Below are positions 12,898-19,934 of a DNA stretch of 43,623 nt, in pieces. The notes beneath the pieces are model-generated. The model worked only from the letters and a program-made list of their open reading frames with translations, did not search any database and was not told the origin of the DNA. Source of the stretch: a virus. The stretch's first letter is position 1; each line of letters begins with the position of its first letter. Made by a program: the position numbers and the translations under genes. The stretch lies in the IMG/VR virus record IMGVR_UViG_3300044814_000103, positions 1 to 43,623 of that record. One strand, given 5' to 3'.

Positions 12898-13296
12898 ATG
12901 AGGCATGCCGTAGCCGTTGCTGGGGGTGTAGGTATTTTCTACGACTCTGACACCGATACCTTCCACACTGTTGGAGGGAGTGGTGACAATCGCCGCTTTA
13001 CTAGCGAACACAATAACCAACACAACCATGAAAAATTGAGTCAACTCCTGCTCCATGTGGAGCAGCTTATCAAACAGGTGAAATACATGTCTGCTAATCT
13101 CGACGTCCTCACGGCCAGTGTTAAGGCCAACACCGATGCGGTTGAATCCGCCATCGTCCTTATCAATGGTATTTCGGCTCGCATCACTGCGGCCGGTGTC
13201 GATCCCGTCCAGCTCAAGGCCCTCACGGACGAGCTGGACACGGAAGATACGAAGCTCGCCGCCGCGGTCGTGGCCAACACCCCCGCCAAGCCATAA
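12898..13296 (+). CDS. Coiled-coil protein in its own transcription unit
   Basis: 132 residues from ATG 12898 with an AGGTG ribosome site. Residues 1-45 form a His/Asn/Gly-rich part; the rest is helical with heptad-like spacing (LTASVKANTDAV, AAGVDPVQLKALTDELDT) and a Pro-Ala tail. The repeat style is like trimeric or self-associating helical proteins common in phages and soil bacteria. A second start, ATG 13087, has its own AGGTG seven bases ahead and would give the 69-residue helical part alone. With its private promoter and terminator it behaves like a moron. Function unknown. Confidence 0.65.
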   Translation: MRHAVAVAGGVGIFYDSDTDTFHTVGGSGDNRRFTSEHNNQHNHEKLSQLLLHVEQLIKQVKYMSANLDVLTASVKANTDAVESAIVLINGISARITAAGVDPVQLKALTDELDTEDTKLAAAVVANTPAKP

Positions 13297-13307
13297 CAGG
13301 GCAGTAC

Positions 13308-13343
13308 CGGCCCGGCACTCGAAAGGGTGCCGGGCTTTTATTT
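13308..13343 (+). terminator. Intrinsic terminator ending the + strand arm
   Basis: GCCCGGCAC (13310-13318) pairs with GTGCCGGGC (13327-13335); a T-G and a C-G pair extend the stem to a GAAA tetraloop at 13321-13324. TTTTATTT follows at once. The stem starts about 13 bases after the stop at 13296. This is a textbook Rho-independent terminator for the + strand; reading from the other strand there is no U-run, so it is one-way. Confidence 0.9.
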
Positions 13344-13424
13344 GTGAAAAAGCACGCCCCACACAGCGGCCAGACACAAAGCTAGCAGTACACCGCCCAT
13401 CATTGACAACACGAATTCAAGCAT
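13338..13424 (-). CDS. 28-residue membrane microprotein after the endolysin
   Basis: ATG at 13424 lies within the last codons of the endolysin gene, and TAA at 13338-13340 falls in the terminator of the facing arm. The peptide is MLEF followed by a hydrophobic span (SMMGGVLLALCLAAVWGV) and ends FHK. A single membrane pass is clear. In a lysis module this could be a small holin-like or regulatory peptide, but length and lack of homology prevent a firm call. Confidence 0.5.
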   Translation of the reverse strand: MLEFVLSMMGGVLLALCLAAVWGVLFHK

Positions 13425-13980
13425 TCGGCAGGTTATCCCAAATGGACTGCGCGACGCTGTGCATAATTTCGTTCTTCTGCTCGTCGGTCAAAACGGCGTC
13501 ATTGTTGGGGGTACGGTCCGGCATCTTGAACCACGCGCCCTCGCGTTTACGCCGGGCCAGCAGGTTCGCATCAAACGCACCCCCAGACTTGTCGTACACA
13601 AGAATCGCGCTGGGCCACAAATCGTAGCGCTTCAAGTTCAGCAAGCGCGTTGGCGTAGAGTACTCCTGATTGGCGCGCGAGGCGCCTTCATTGAAGAGAA
13701 ACGACAACATGGCAGATCTTTGGTGATCTGTCAGTGGTACCGTGATACCCTGGTCGATAGCTTGTTCAAAGCGCTCAACGTCCTTACGGAAGAGTGCGAA
13801 TACACCTTCTTTGGTCAGGCCTTTGGAGAAGTCGTCGGTAGCCTTGACCAAGTGCCCAATGCCGATGGTCGGAAAGCCTTTGTAGTCGTTGTAGATATAA
13901 TAAAGGCCGTTTTTCAGACCTATCAACCCCTCTTCTGATGCAAGAAATCCCAATCCAGCAGAGGATACCCGCTGAGTCAT
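13417..13980 (-). CDS. Endolysin, GH24 lysozyme
   Basis: 187 residues. The lysozyme signature is present: E17 in SEEGLIG, then D32 and T38 in YNDYKGFPTIGIGH. T4-type lysozymes use this Glu-Asp-Thr set to cut the N-acetylmuramic acid-N-acetylglucosamine bond of peptidoglycan. The spacing between Glu and Asp is some six residues longer than in T4 lysozyme, so there is a small insertion in the catalytic loop. The late RRKREGAWF segment also fits GH24 enzymes. No signal peptide is visible, so export depends on a holin. It overlaps the endonuclease gene upstream by ATGA. Confidence 0.88.
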   Translation of the reverse strand: MTQRVSSAGLGFLASEEGLIGLKNGLYYIYNDYKGFPTIGIGHLVKATDDFSKGLTKEGVFALFRKDVERFEQAIDQGITVPLTDHQRSAMLSFLFNEGASRANQEYSTPTRLLNLKRYDLWPSAILVYDKSGGAFDANLLARRKREGAWFKMPDRTPNNDAVLTDEQKNEIMHSVAQSIWDNLPNA

Positions 13981-14453
13981 TGTGTCCGTCCTATGTATTT
14001 AAGAAGCCGCGCCAACCACTCCTGGCTTCGTGTTTCAATTTTACCAACCGAACAATTACATCCGTTACATAAAATGCCGCGAACCAACTTTGTTCCGTGT
14101 TTGTGATCAACGTGAACGAATCGTCCGGATTTTAAAGGCTCAAAACACAAGGCGCAGCAATAGTTTTGAGCCAACAGCACGGCTTCGTATTGTTCTAGTG
14201 TAATGTTATATCGTCGCTTGAGGTGCCCCGCCTTTTTTGTTTTTTTGCCTTTGGGGGTGGCGCTATGCCTACGCGCTAGTTCATTGATTTTGTCTCTGTT
14301 TTCGATTTTATATTGTTTATTGTAGGCGGCTCGTTCGGCTTTGTGTGCCTTCACATACGTCGCCGTTCGCGCAATTACCTCGGGGCGGCTTCGGTACTCC
14401 ACACCATATTTGGCATTATAAGTAGCGCGTGTTGTGGGGTCTTTTAAAGGCAT
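13977..14453 (-). CDS. Endonuclease VII-like HNH protein within the lysis module
   Basis: 158 residues. The C-terminal half matches the recombination endonuclease VII family: a YNITLEQYEAVL helix, C-x2-C, VDHKHGT with the catalytic Asp-His, and a VRGILCNGCN zinc element. The N-terminal 80 residues are basic with repeated short helices, typical for free-standing copies in phages. T4 endonuclease VII resolves branched DNA before packaging, but small relatives scattered like this are usually homing-type. It sits between a zinc-ribbon gene and the endolysin, and its gene is clearly more A+T rich than its neighbours, with T-runs near its start. A relative lies at 43322. Confidence 0.82.
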   Translation of the reverse strand: MPLKDPTTRATYNAKYGVEYRSRPEVIARTATYVKAHKAERAAYNKQYKIENRDKINELARRHSATPKGKKTKKAGHLKRRYNITLEQYEAVLLAQNYCCALCFEPLKSGRFVHVDHKHGTKLVRGILCNGCNCSVGKIETRSQEWLARLLKYIGRTQ

Positions 14454-14490
14454 AAAAAACCAAGACCTTCAGACGATACGCGTTGCGGCA

Positions 14491-14643
14491 TCAGATCAAC
14501 CTCAGGAAATCAGACTTACGGGGTTTTCGGGCCGGCAACGCCCGTGCCTCGTTCGTCGCACAGAAGTAGCAACACACCACAATCACCTTAGACCAAAGCA
14601 CCATGAAACTAGCGGCGCGCTCCTTGCAAACGCCGCACGTCAT
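14491..14643 (-). CDS. 50-residue zinc-ribbon microprotein
   Basis: ATG at 14643 lies just past the TAA of the upstream 73-residue gene, and the frame runs 50 codons to TGA. C3-x2-C6 and C25-x2-C28 (C24 adjacent) give a four-Cys zinc site, and the tail is basic (LPARKPRKSDF). The Cys spacing and short intergenic distance support it as a gene. Function is unknown. The 37 bases between it and the HNH gene are T-rich. Confidence 0.5.
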   Translation of the reverse strand: MTCGVCKERAASFMVLWSKVIVVCCYFCATNEARALPARKPRKSDFLRLI

Positions 14644-14644
14644 A

Positions 14645-14866
14645 TTAGGGCTTGCCCCACCCATCCGCGATGCCCTGGGCTTCCTGCGAATATCGGGTGA
14701 CGATGGCGTTGACATCATCAATGGATTTGCCGGTGCTGATCCACATCGCAGCCAGACGCAAGGCGGCGGCCATGATCGGGCCCTCGGGCGGAGGTATAAA
14801 GGCCGCCATCGTCGCCATGGCATTGATGACGGCTGGGTTCTCAATCGTGTCTAGAATAGTGCTCAC
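14645..14866 (-). CDS. Hypothetical 73-residue protein of the lysis module
   Basis: Starts with GTG 14866, which overlaps the lipoprotein stop (GTGA). It has an amphipathic region with two hydrophobic stretches (AVINAMATMAAFI and MAAALRLAAMWI), neither clearly a membrane span, and an acidic helical C terminus. Phages commonly carry small proteins of this type near holins, but I recognise no named family. Confidence 0.55.
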   Translation of the reverse strand: MSTILDTIENPAVINAMATMAAFIPPPEGPIMAAALRLAAMWISTGKSIDDVNAIVTRYSQEAQGIADGWGKP

Positions 14867-15084
14867 TCCACACCCCCGTCAACACCACACGTGAACTTCA
14901 ATGGACACAAAGGCTCTTTGGCCAGCGTGCGGACCTTCGCCTCGGAACATGAGAAGCCGTTCATCTTGTCCGCCTTCAAATCCGCCAGCGCCCGCTGGCA
15001 TGATTCATCAACGACCGTGGTCGAGGACGGCGGCAGCAATGGGGCCGAACAGGCGGCTAGCAACAGCCCTGGCAACCACTTCAC
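14863..15084 (-). CDS. Lipoprotein, candidate outer-membrane spanin
   Basis: 73 residues from GTG 15084: MKWLPGLLLAAC gives a short signal peptide with a lipobox ending at C12, followed by SAPLLPP. A longer frame begins at 15123, but only the GTG start places the lipobox correctly and makes the GTGA overlap with the holin-like gene. Mature protein: 62 residues, Pro/Ser-rich then helical, with four further Cys. A phage lipoprotein beside a holin and endolysin suggests an o-spanin that joins the outer membrane to an inner-membrane partner (the 15626 gene is the candidate). Spanin function is inferred; the lipobox is seen. Confidence 0.65.
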   Translation of the reverse strand: MKWLPGLLLAACSAPLLPPSSTTVVDESCQRALADLKADKMNGFSCSEAKVRTLAKEPLCPLKFTCGVDGGVE

Positions 15085-15257
15085 GGGACCACCGGCGCGC
15101 CCGGCTTCTGCATATGTGCCCATCCCGCAAAGAAGCCAGCAAGCATAACAAGTCCCTGGGCCACCAGCGGGTACGTCGCCAGGTCAGGCAGTTGGGCAGC
15201 TCCGCCGAACACCAAGGCCGCTAGCGTGAGCAAAGATCGCTTCATCGTATCAGACAT
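15081..15257 (-). CDS. Holin-like protein with two membrane spans
   Basis: 58 residues from ATG 15257, with AAGGA six bases upstream. After a short MSDTMKRS head there are two hydrophobic stretches: LLTLAALVFGGAAQL (about 9-23) and LVAQGLVMLAGFFAGWAH (about 31-48), then a Pro-rich polar tail. Size and topology fit a class II holin, which forms the membrane lesions that release the endolysin. Position directly before the lipoprotein and four genes before the endolysin supports this. No homology is claimed. Confidence 0.65.
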   Translation of the reverse strand: MSDTMKRSLLTLAALVFGGAAQLPDLATYPLVAQGLVMLAGFFAGWAHMQKPGAPVVP

Positions 15258-15403
15258 TATTTTCCTTGTTTACTTTTGTGATGCTTGAAATATTCTACCT
15301 GCCGAAGTCTTGCCACCGCTTGCTTCTTAGTCAAGGAGGGTTTACTAAGGTTTTTACCCCCCTCAGACTTGACGATGTAGCCCTTGGAGGTCTTGCGAAT
15401 CAT
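15257..15403 (-). CDS. Small basic phage protein (KSEGGKNL family)
   Basis: 48 residues from ATG 15403 (ATGA with the upstream gene), sharing a base with the holin ATG (TAATG). The pattern YIVKSEGGKNLSKP, then LTKKQAVARLRQVEYFKHH matches a very common phage micro-family whose function is unknown; it is often encoded near structural or lysis genes. Strongly basic. The family pattern makes it a confident gene despite its length. Confidence 0.75.
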   Translation of the reverse strand: MIRKTSKGYIVKSEGGKNLSKPSLTKKQAVARLRQVEYFKHHKSKQGK

Positions 15404-15543
15404 TTGCCGACGGTCTTGGGAAGCGGCTTGACCCTCGGCACGGTCTTGATTTTAGCATTGGGATCGCCCAGGTTGGGGCGGCTAGGGCCGGATTGACCGG
15501 AGCCTTTGTTAGAGTTTTTCGTAGGGCGTTTGAAAACTTTCAT
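15400..15543 (-). CDS. 47-residue basic Pro/Lys-rich protein, probably leaderless
   Basis: ATG at 15543 with no ribosome site upstream; instead a promoter -10 box ends six bases before it, so the mRNA should begin at or next to this ATG. The peptide is rich in Lys, Arg, Pro, Gly and Asn (MKVFKRPTKN start, KPLPKTVGK end) and looks disordered and nucleic-acid-like in charge. It is coupled to the next gene by ATGA. Function unknown. Confidence 0.55.
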   Translation of the reverse strand: MKVFKRPTKNSNKGSGQSGPSRPNLGDPNAKIKTVPRVKPLPKTVGK

Positions 15544-15549
15544 GATGGT

Positions 15550-15578
15550 AGTATATCTCAGCTGGTGCCATACGTCAA
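15550..15578 (-). promoter_or_regulatory. Sigma70-type promoter for the lysis module
   Basis: On the - strand, TTGACG (15578-15573) and TATACT (15555-15550) are 17 bases apart. The predicted start falls at about 15543, the A of the ATG of the 47-residue gene. The 82 bases between this promoter's gene and the spanin-like stop at 15626 hold only a 23-codon open frame. It would give the holin, lipoprotein and endolysin genes their own late transcript. Confidence 0.65.
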
Positions 15579-15625
15579 TACGACTATTTCACCGCGCTCG
15601 CCGGCCCCCACGAGCAGGGACGTTT

Positions 15626-16018
15626 TCATCGCGGTCGGCGGCGGCTTATCTGCGATACAAGGGCTTCCAAATCCGCGCGTCTGACCATGTTCTCCCGGAT
15701 ATCCGCAAGAGACTCCACCAAACCCGTGAGATCCGCCGCATGGGCGTCAATTTTGGTGTCCATCACGGCGGCTCGGTTTTCTGCCAGTTGAAGGCGTATG
15801 TCTAAATCTCGACTACTGCGGCCTATGTTGTCTTCGAGCCGTATCACCATGTTGGATAATTGGTGATTTTTCTTGTCGTGGGCTTGCAGCCGCTCATCCA
15901 TAATCAAGTGCTTGTCCCTCATCGTGGTGTGTTCATGAAGCACACGATTGAGGTACCAACCACACACGGCAACGAATCCAGCCGTTACCGTGTGCAGCAG
16001 TACGTTGACATCGGGCAT
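15626..16018 (-). CDS. Membrane-anchored coiled-coil protein, candidate inner-membrane spanin
   Basis: 130 residues: an N-terminal membrane span (about 8-26, LHTVTAGFVAVCGWYL), then a long charged helical region (37-125) with heptad-like spacing and an Arg-rich end (SRRRPR). This is the topology of Rz-type i-spanins, whose periplasmic coiled coil contacts an outer-membrane lipoprotein; a lipoprotein gene lies about 540 bases downstream. It also resembles small DUF-type membrane coiled-coil proteins of phages, so the call is tentative. ATG 16018 shares a base with the upstream stop (TAATG). Confidence 0.5.
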   Translation of the reverse strand: MPDVNVLLHTVTAGFVAVCGWYLNRVLHEHTTMRDKHLIMDERLQAHDKKNHQLSNMVIRLEDNIGRSSRDLDIRLQLAENRAAVMDTKIDAHAADLTGLVESLADIRENMVRRADLEALVSQISRRRPR

Positions 16019-16227
16019 TACGGACCGGGGCCCGTCGGTCCGGTCGGTCCGGTGGGTCCAGTCGGTCCAGTCGGTCCGGTTGGGCCGGTGGGACTTACGC
16101 CAGCCGGGCCGGTAGGACCGGTAGCGAAAGTCTTGGTTCCACCAGGACCCACCAACTTAGGGGCCAGGGCAACATCATCCCAAACGAGAGAGACTCCGCC
16201 GCCAGTGAGTAGACTAATGAGCGCCAT
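16018..16227 (-). CDS. Short collagen-like protein, copy 2
   Basis: 69 residues from ATG 16227 (MALISLLTGGG), chosen over an upstream start because it matches the neighbouring paralogue. Residues 1-36 form a small N-terminal unit with GGVSLVWDD; the rest is about nine Gly-x-Thr/Pro triplets, mostly Gly-Pro-Thr, ending GPGP. Collagen-like triplets trimerise in phage fibres. It is a tandem paralogue of the gene at 16229-16444. Role: probably a small virion fibre or trimerisation peptide (inference). Confidence 0.65.
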   Translation of the reverse strand: MALISLLTGGGVSLVWDDVALAPKLVGPGGTKTFATGPTGPAGVSPTGPTGPTGPTGPTGPTGPTGPGP

Positions 16228-16228
16228 G

Positions 16229-16887
<659 letters not shown>

Positions 16888-16938
16888 AGATAATCTCCAT
16901 ATTAGCACGAGCGTGCGGGCCGTACCAGATTGTGTTGT

Positions 16939-19932
16939 TCACTTATCAATCCCCAGGAATGTCGACGTTTGAGTATTCATCCGTGAGGTGATTGTACTCG
17001 GCCGGCGCAGGGCGCGGCCGCCTCCTTTACTGCCTTTGCCACTTTGTCCGCTGGGTTGTGGGGCCATATTCTGCGCGGCCAGGGCTTGTGCGAAAGTGTC
17101 GCCATATTTTTTGACGAATGCATCGGCATCTACGCCCGTATTTACACCCAACACGATATCCATCACCTTGCGCTGCGAGGGCAACAGACTTTGCCCCGCG
17201 GCATCCATCGCTTGGAGCTTCTCCGCGGCGGGGCCTACCAGTTGCTCTTGCGTCCAGCGGGGATACACCGTTCGCAATGCCTGCATCTGGGCCGAGACTA
17301 CCGTGCCGTTGGCAATAGCTCGGACAACGGTGCTGGGATGCAGCACGGCATCGTACACCACGGAAAATTCATTAATTTCAGACCTCGTGGGTTTTTGCGC
17401 ATCCGTCATGGGCGTGAGCGAGTTCGGATTCGGGGTCGACTTGGGGGCCTTATCGAGTAAATACTTTACACCAGTCTGCGCGGAATCCATCGTGGCTTGT
17501 AGCGCACCGCGCTGGGACTGAGCCAAGTCGCCGAACGAATTGGCCACCCGGTCGCGTATAAGCGCGCCATTGTCGGCATCCAGGGCCTGCAGCCCTTTGT
17601 AGCGATCTTTGTAGGCGCGCTGTGCGTCTGTGTCCGTGCTGTAAAAATAGTGCTGGCCGTACTTGGCGACTTGCTGCTGCATCGCGCCCGACCAGTCACC
17701 CGGGATCTTTGCTCCCGTGCGCATGGCCATGTCCAATGCATCCAAGGTCATGGTGGTGCCTTTCTTAGCCAAACGAAAAAGCCCGCGGCCAATCACAGGG
17801 ACAGCTTCTCCGAGCACCCCGCCGGCGATGATCCCCGGCAATCCGCCCATTACACCACCTGCCACGCCCCCCAGCACCATACGCGCCGCATGGCCTACAA
17901 GGCGACGCCCTAGGGACTTCTGCGATGCTGCCAGCAAGGCCTGCCATTGCCCCTGTGCCTTGGTGGGGGCGCTCCCCGCGCCGCCGACGTCGCTGGGGTT
18001 GATACCAATGACATCGGGGCTTGTGGGGCCCCCCAGGCCCGGCCCTTGATACGAACCGGGGGCTGGGGGGTTGCGCAGCCCAGGGACAGGGATTTCGGGC
18101 AGGTCTCCGATAGCGGCAGGGTTGGCGCCCGCGTTGGGGTTGTACGTCCCCGGGGCTGGGGCGTTCGGGTCGGGCGCCAGCTTGCCATACGGCTCCGGGG
18201 TCAGCTCGCCTATCGCTGACGCATTGGGGGGGTTGTAGGCCGGCCCTTGGGGCGCGGCCGGGGGGCCTGGGGCGGCAAGGGGGTCATGCGGCGTGTACTC
18301 TGTATTAGGCCCCTCTTTGAACCACTTACCGTTATCCGGTGTGTAGCCCTCCCTTTCGGCGACCGCGTCTTCGAGGGCTTGCCAGGTGTGTTCACTTGCT
18401 TTAGGTACTCCGATATATTCGCAGACAGCATCGCGTTGTTCCTCCGTCATACCACGTATCCAATCGGGGTGCGCCCCCTCGGGGACCACCTCCATGAGCT
18501 TCGCCACTTTTTCGGTGCGGCGCAGGGAGTTGAGCGCCTCACCATTCAAGGCGGCACGCAACTCCTCCGGCTCGGCCGCGGTGCCCTTTCGGCCACCCAG
18601 TGGCAGGTCGTGGCTAGCATACTCCGGCTCGAAGACATCTCGGGCGCCGCGTGCGTAGCGTGTCCTGCGAACGAAAGCGGTATCATCAGCACCGGCCAGT
18701 GCCGGATCTGGCTCCGTGATGGGTTTGGACAACTCATCCACAGGGGCGGCCGGAAGACCCATGCCGTTCTCAGGCAGTTTGGGGTGCTCCGCACGAAATT
18801 CCTTGTACAGTTCGGCATCGCTTTGTTGCGGTCGCGTGACTGTGACATCACCTTCTGGGGTCCGATGCCCCATGCCCTGCTCAGATTCGACGGGTCTGGA
18901 ATCCTGCCACTCCTTGTACAGTTCGGCGTCGCTTTGTTGCGGGCGCCGGACTGTGACATCCTCGCGCACGCCCGCCCGTGCCGTAGGTTCAAAAGCTTCG
19001 GGGGGTTGTGGCGCACGCTCCGGCACGAGCTCGTGCCGTGGTTCACCACGACCGCGGGCGTAGACCCCGGACACCGGCGTATGGGCCGTGATATCTTCTT
19101 CCCAGCCTAGCTTGATGTTAGGATTCTCGCGCACAACGCGTTCGACATGTTGTGCGTTGGGGGTCTCCAAGTCGGGCACCGTGGCGGGTCGGCGGCCTTC
19201 GAGAAATTTGCCCGCCACTTTACCTCCCACCATCAGGCTGCCTGCTAAAATCGCACCAAGGCTTCCTCCAACAAGCGCCTGCTGCCCAGTCAAGTACGAT
19301 GCGTTGTGGTGTGCTTCCGCTGCGGCTTGTGCCACGCCTGTAGTACCGCCGATCGCCGCGGCTTCCGCGGCCACGTTGGCCGCCCGGCTGACGAAGCCCG
19401 CACCTTTGAAGGTGCCGCCAGCGGCGCTGCCCAGGGCACCCAGCCCGCCTGCTTCAAAACCCGCTACCGCACCAACCAGCTGCCCCGCACCCGCTGCCCA
19501 GGGGTTGGCCTGTTCGAGGTGTTGGGCGTTTTGCAGAACCTGCTCGGTAGAATTGGTCTGGGCCAATGTTGCGGGTGTGGCCTGCATGTAAGGCGCCGTC
19601 GGGGCGGGTCCTGACGGTTGTCCCAAAGCCCCCAAGCCGCGTACGACGTTTTCGGGGGTGACTTGCCCCAGCGTCTCCGAAACCGCGTTAGGCCCTGCAA
19701 TTGCCTCGCCTAGACCTCCTATTGCCCGTGGGATGGCGGTAGCCGCATCCAGCGCCCCGTGGCCGACTCCGACAAGAGCGGCCTGCCACGGGTGCTCCGC
19801 AGCGGCGGCTTTTGATTTGGCGTCCTGAACATCCGCCGGGGACACATCCGTATAACCCGTGGCTTTGGCACGCGCGAGATCTTTATCAGGGATCGAGACA
19901 ATCGCACCCTGTGGGTTGCGGACGACGGCCAT
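16939..19932 (-). CDS. Large internal virion protein, probable ejection protein
   Basis: 997 residues, rich in Ala, Pro, Gly and Glu. N-terminal Ala-rich helices (about 40-260) include a Gly-rich hydrophobic region; the middle (about 270-640) is disordered and holds a direct repeat of 37 residues (RPQQSDAELYKE twice); around 690-720 another Gly-rich hydrophobic segment (LGGVAGGVMGGLPGII) could insert into membranes; the C-terminal 250 residues are helical. Size, composition and place after a transglycosylase protein fit the internal core proteins ejected by podoviruses, such as those of T7. I see no enzyme motif. The role is inferred from context. Confidence 0.6.
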   Translation of the reverse strand: MAVVRNPQGAIVSIPDKDLARAKATGYTDVSPADVQDAKSKAAAAEHPWQAALVGVGHGALDAATAIPRAIGGLGEAIAGPNAVSETLGQVTPENVVRGLGALGQPSGPAPTAPYMQATPATLAQTNSTEQVLQNAQHLEQANPWAAGAGQLVGAVAGFEAGGLGALGSAAGGTFKGAGFVSRAANVAAEAAAIGGTTGVAQAAAEAHHNASYLTGQQALVGGSLGAILAGSLMVGGKVAGKFLEGRRPATVPDLETPNAQHVERVVRENPNIKLGWEEDITAHTPVSGVYARGRGEPRHELVPERAPQPPEAFEPTARAGVREDVTVRRPQQSDAELYKEWQDSRPVESEQGMGHRTPEGDVTVTRPQQSDAELYKEFRAEHPKLPENGMGLPAAPVDELSKPITEPDPALAGADDTAFVRRTRYARGARDVFEPEYASHDLPLGGRKGTAAEPEELRAALNGEALNSLRRTEKVAKLMEVVPEGAHPDWIRGMTEEQRDAVCEYIGVPKASEHTWQALEDAVAEREGYTPDNGKWFKEGPNTEYTPHDPLAAPGPPAAPQGPAYNPPNASAIGELTPEPYGKLAPDPNAPAPGTYNPNAGANPAAIGDLPEIPVPGLRNPPAPGSYQGPGLGGPTSPDVIGINPSDVGGAGSAPTKAQGQWQALLAASQKSLGRRLVGHAARMVLGGVAGGVMGGLPGIIAGGVLGEAVPVIGRGLFRLAKKGTTMTLDALDMAMRTGAKIPGDWSGAMQQQVAKYGQHYFYSTDTDAQRAYKDRYKGLQALDADNGALIRDRVANSFGDLAQSQRGALQATMDSAQTGVKYLLDKAPKSTPNPNSLTPMTDAQKPTRSEINEFSVVYDAVLHPSTVVRAIANGTVVSAQMQALRTVYPRWTQEQLVGPAAEKLQAMDAAGQSLLPSQRKVMDIVLGVNTGVDADAFVKKYGDTFAQALAAQNMAPQPSGQSGKGSKGGGRALRRPSTITSRMNTQTSTFLGIDK
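18802..18961 (-). repeat. Imperfect direct repeat inside the 997-residue gene
   Basis: About 48 bases beginning CCTTGTACAGTTCGGC recur 111 bases apart (18802 and 18912) with few changes. The spacing is 37 codons, so the repeat stays in frame and doubles a RPQQSDAELYKE-containing unit. It is a coding duplication. Confidence 0.8.
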
Positions 19933-19934
19933 GC

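Noticed and set aside
15558-15629. 23-codon open frame on the - strand starting with an ATGA overlap after the spanin-like gene
   Set aside because: It contains the -35 box of the lysis promoter and has no recognisable composition; the overlap alone is weak evidence.
18247-19110. 287-codon + strand open frame within the 997-residue gene
   Set aside because: It lies wholly inside a long - strand gene with clear repeats and composition; no sensible protein features.
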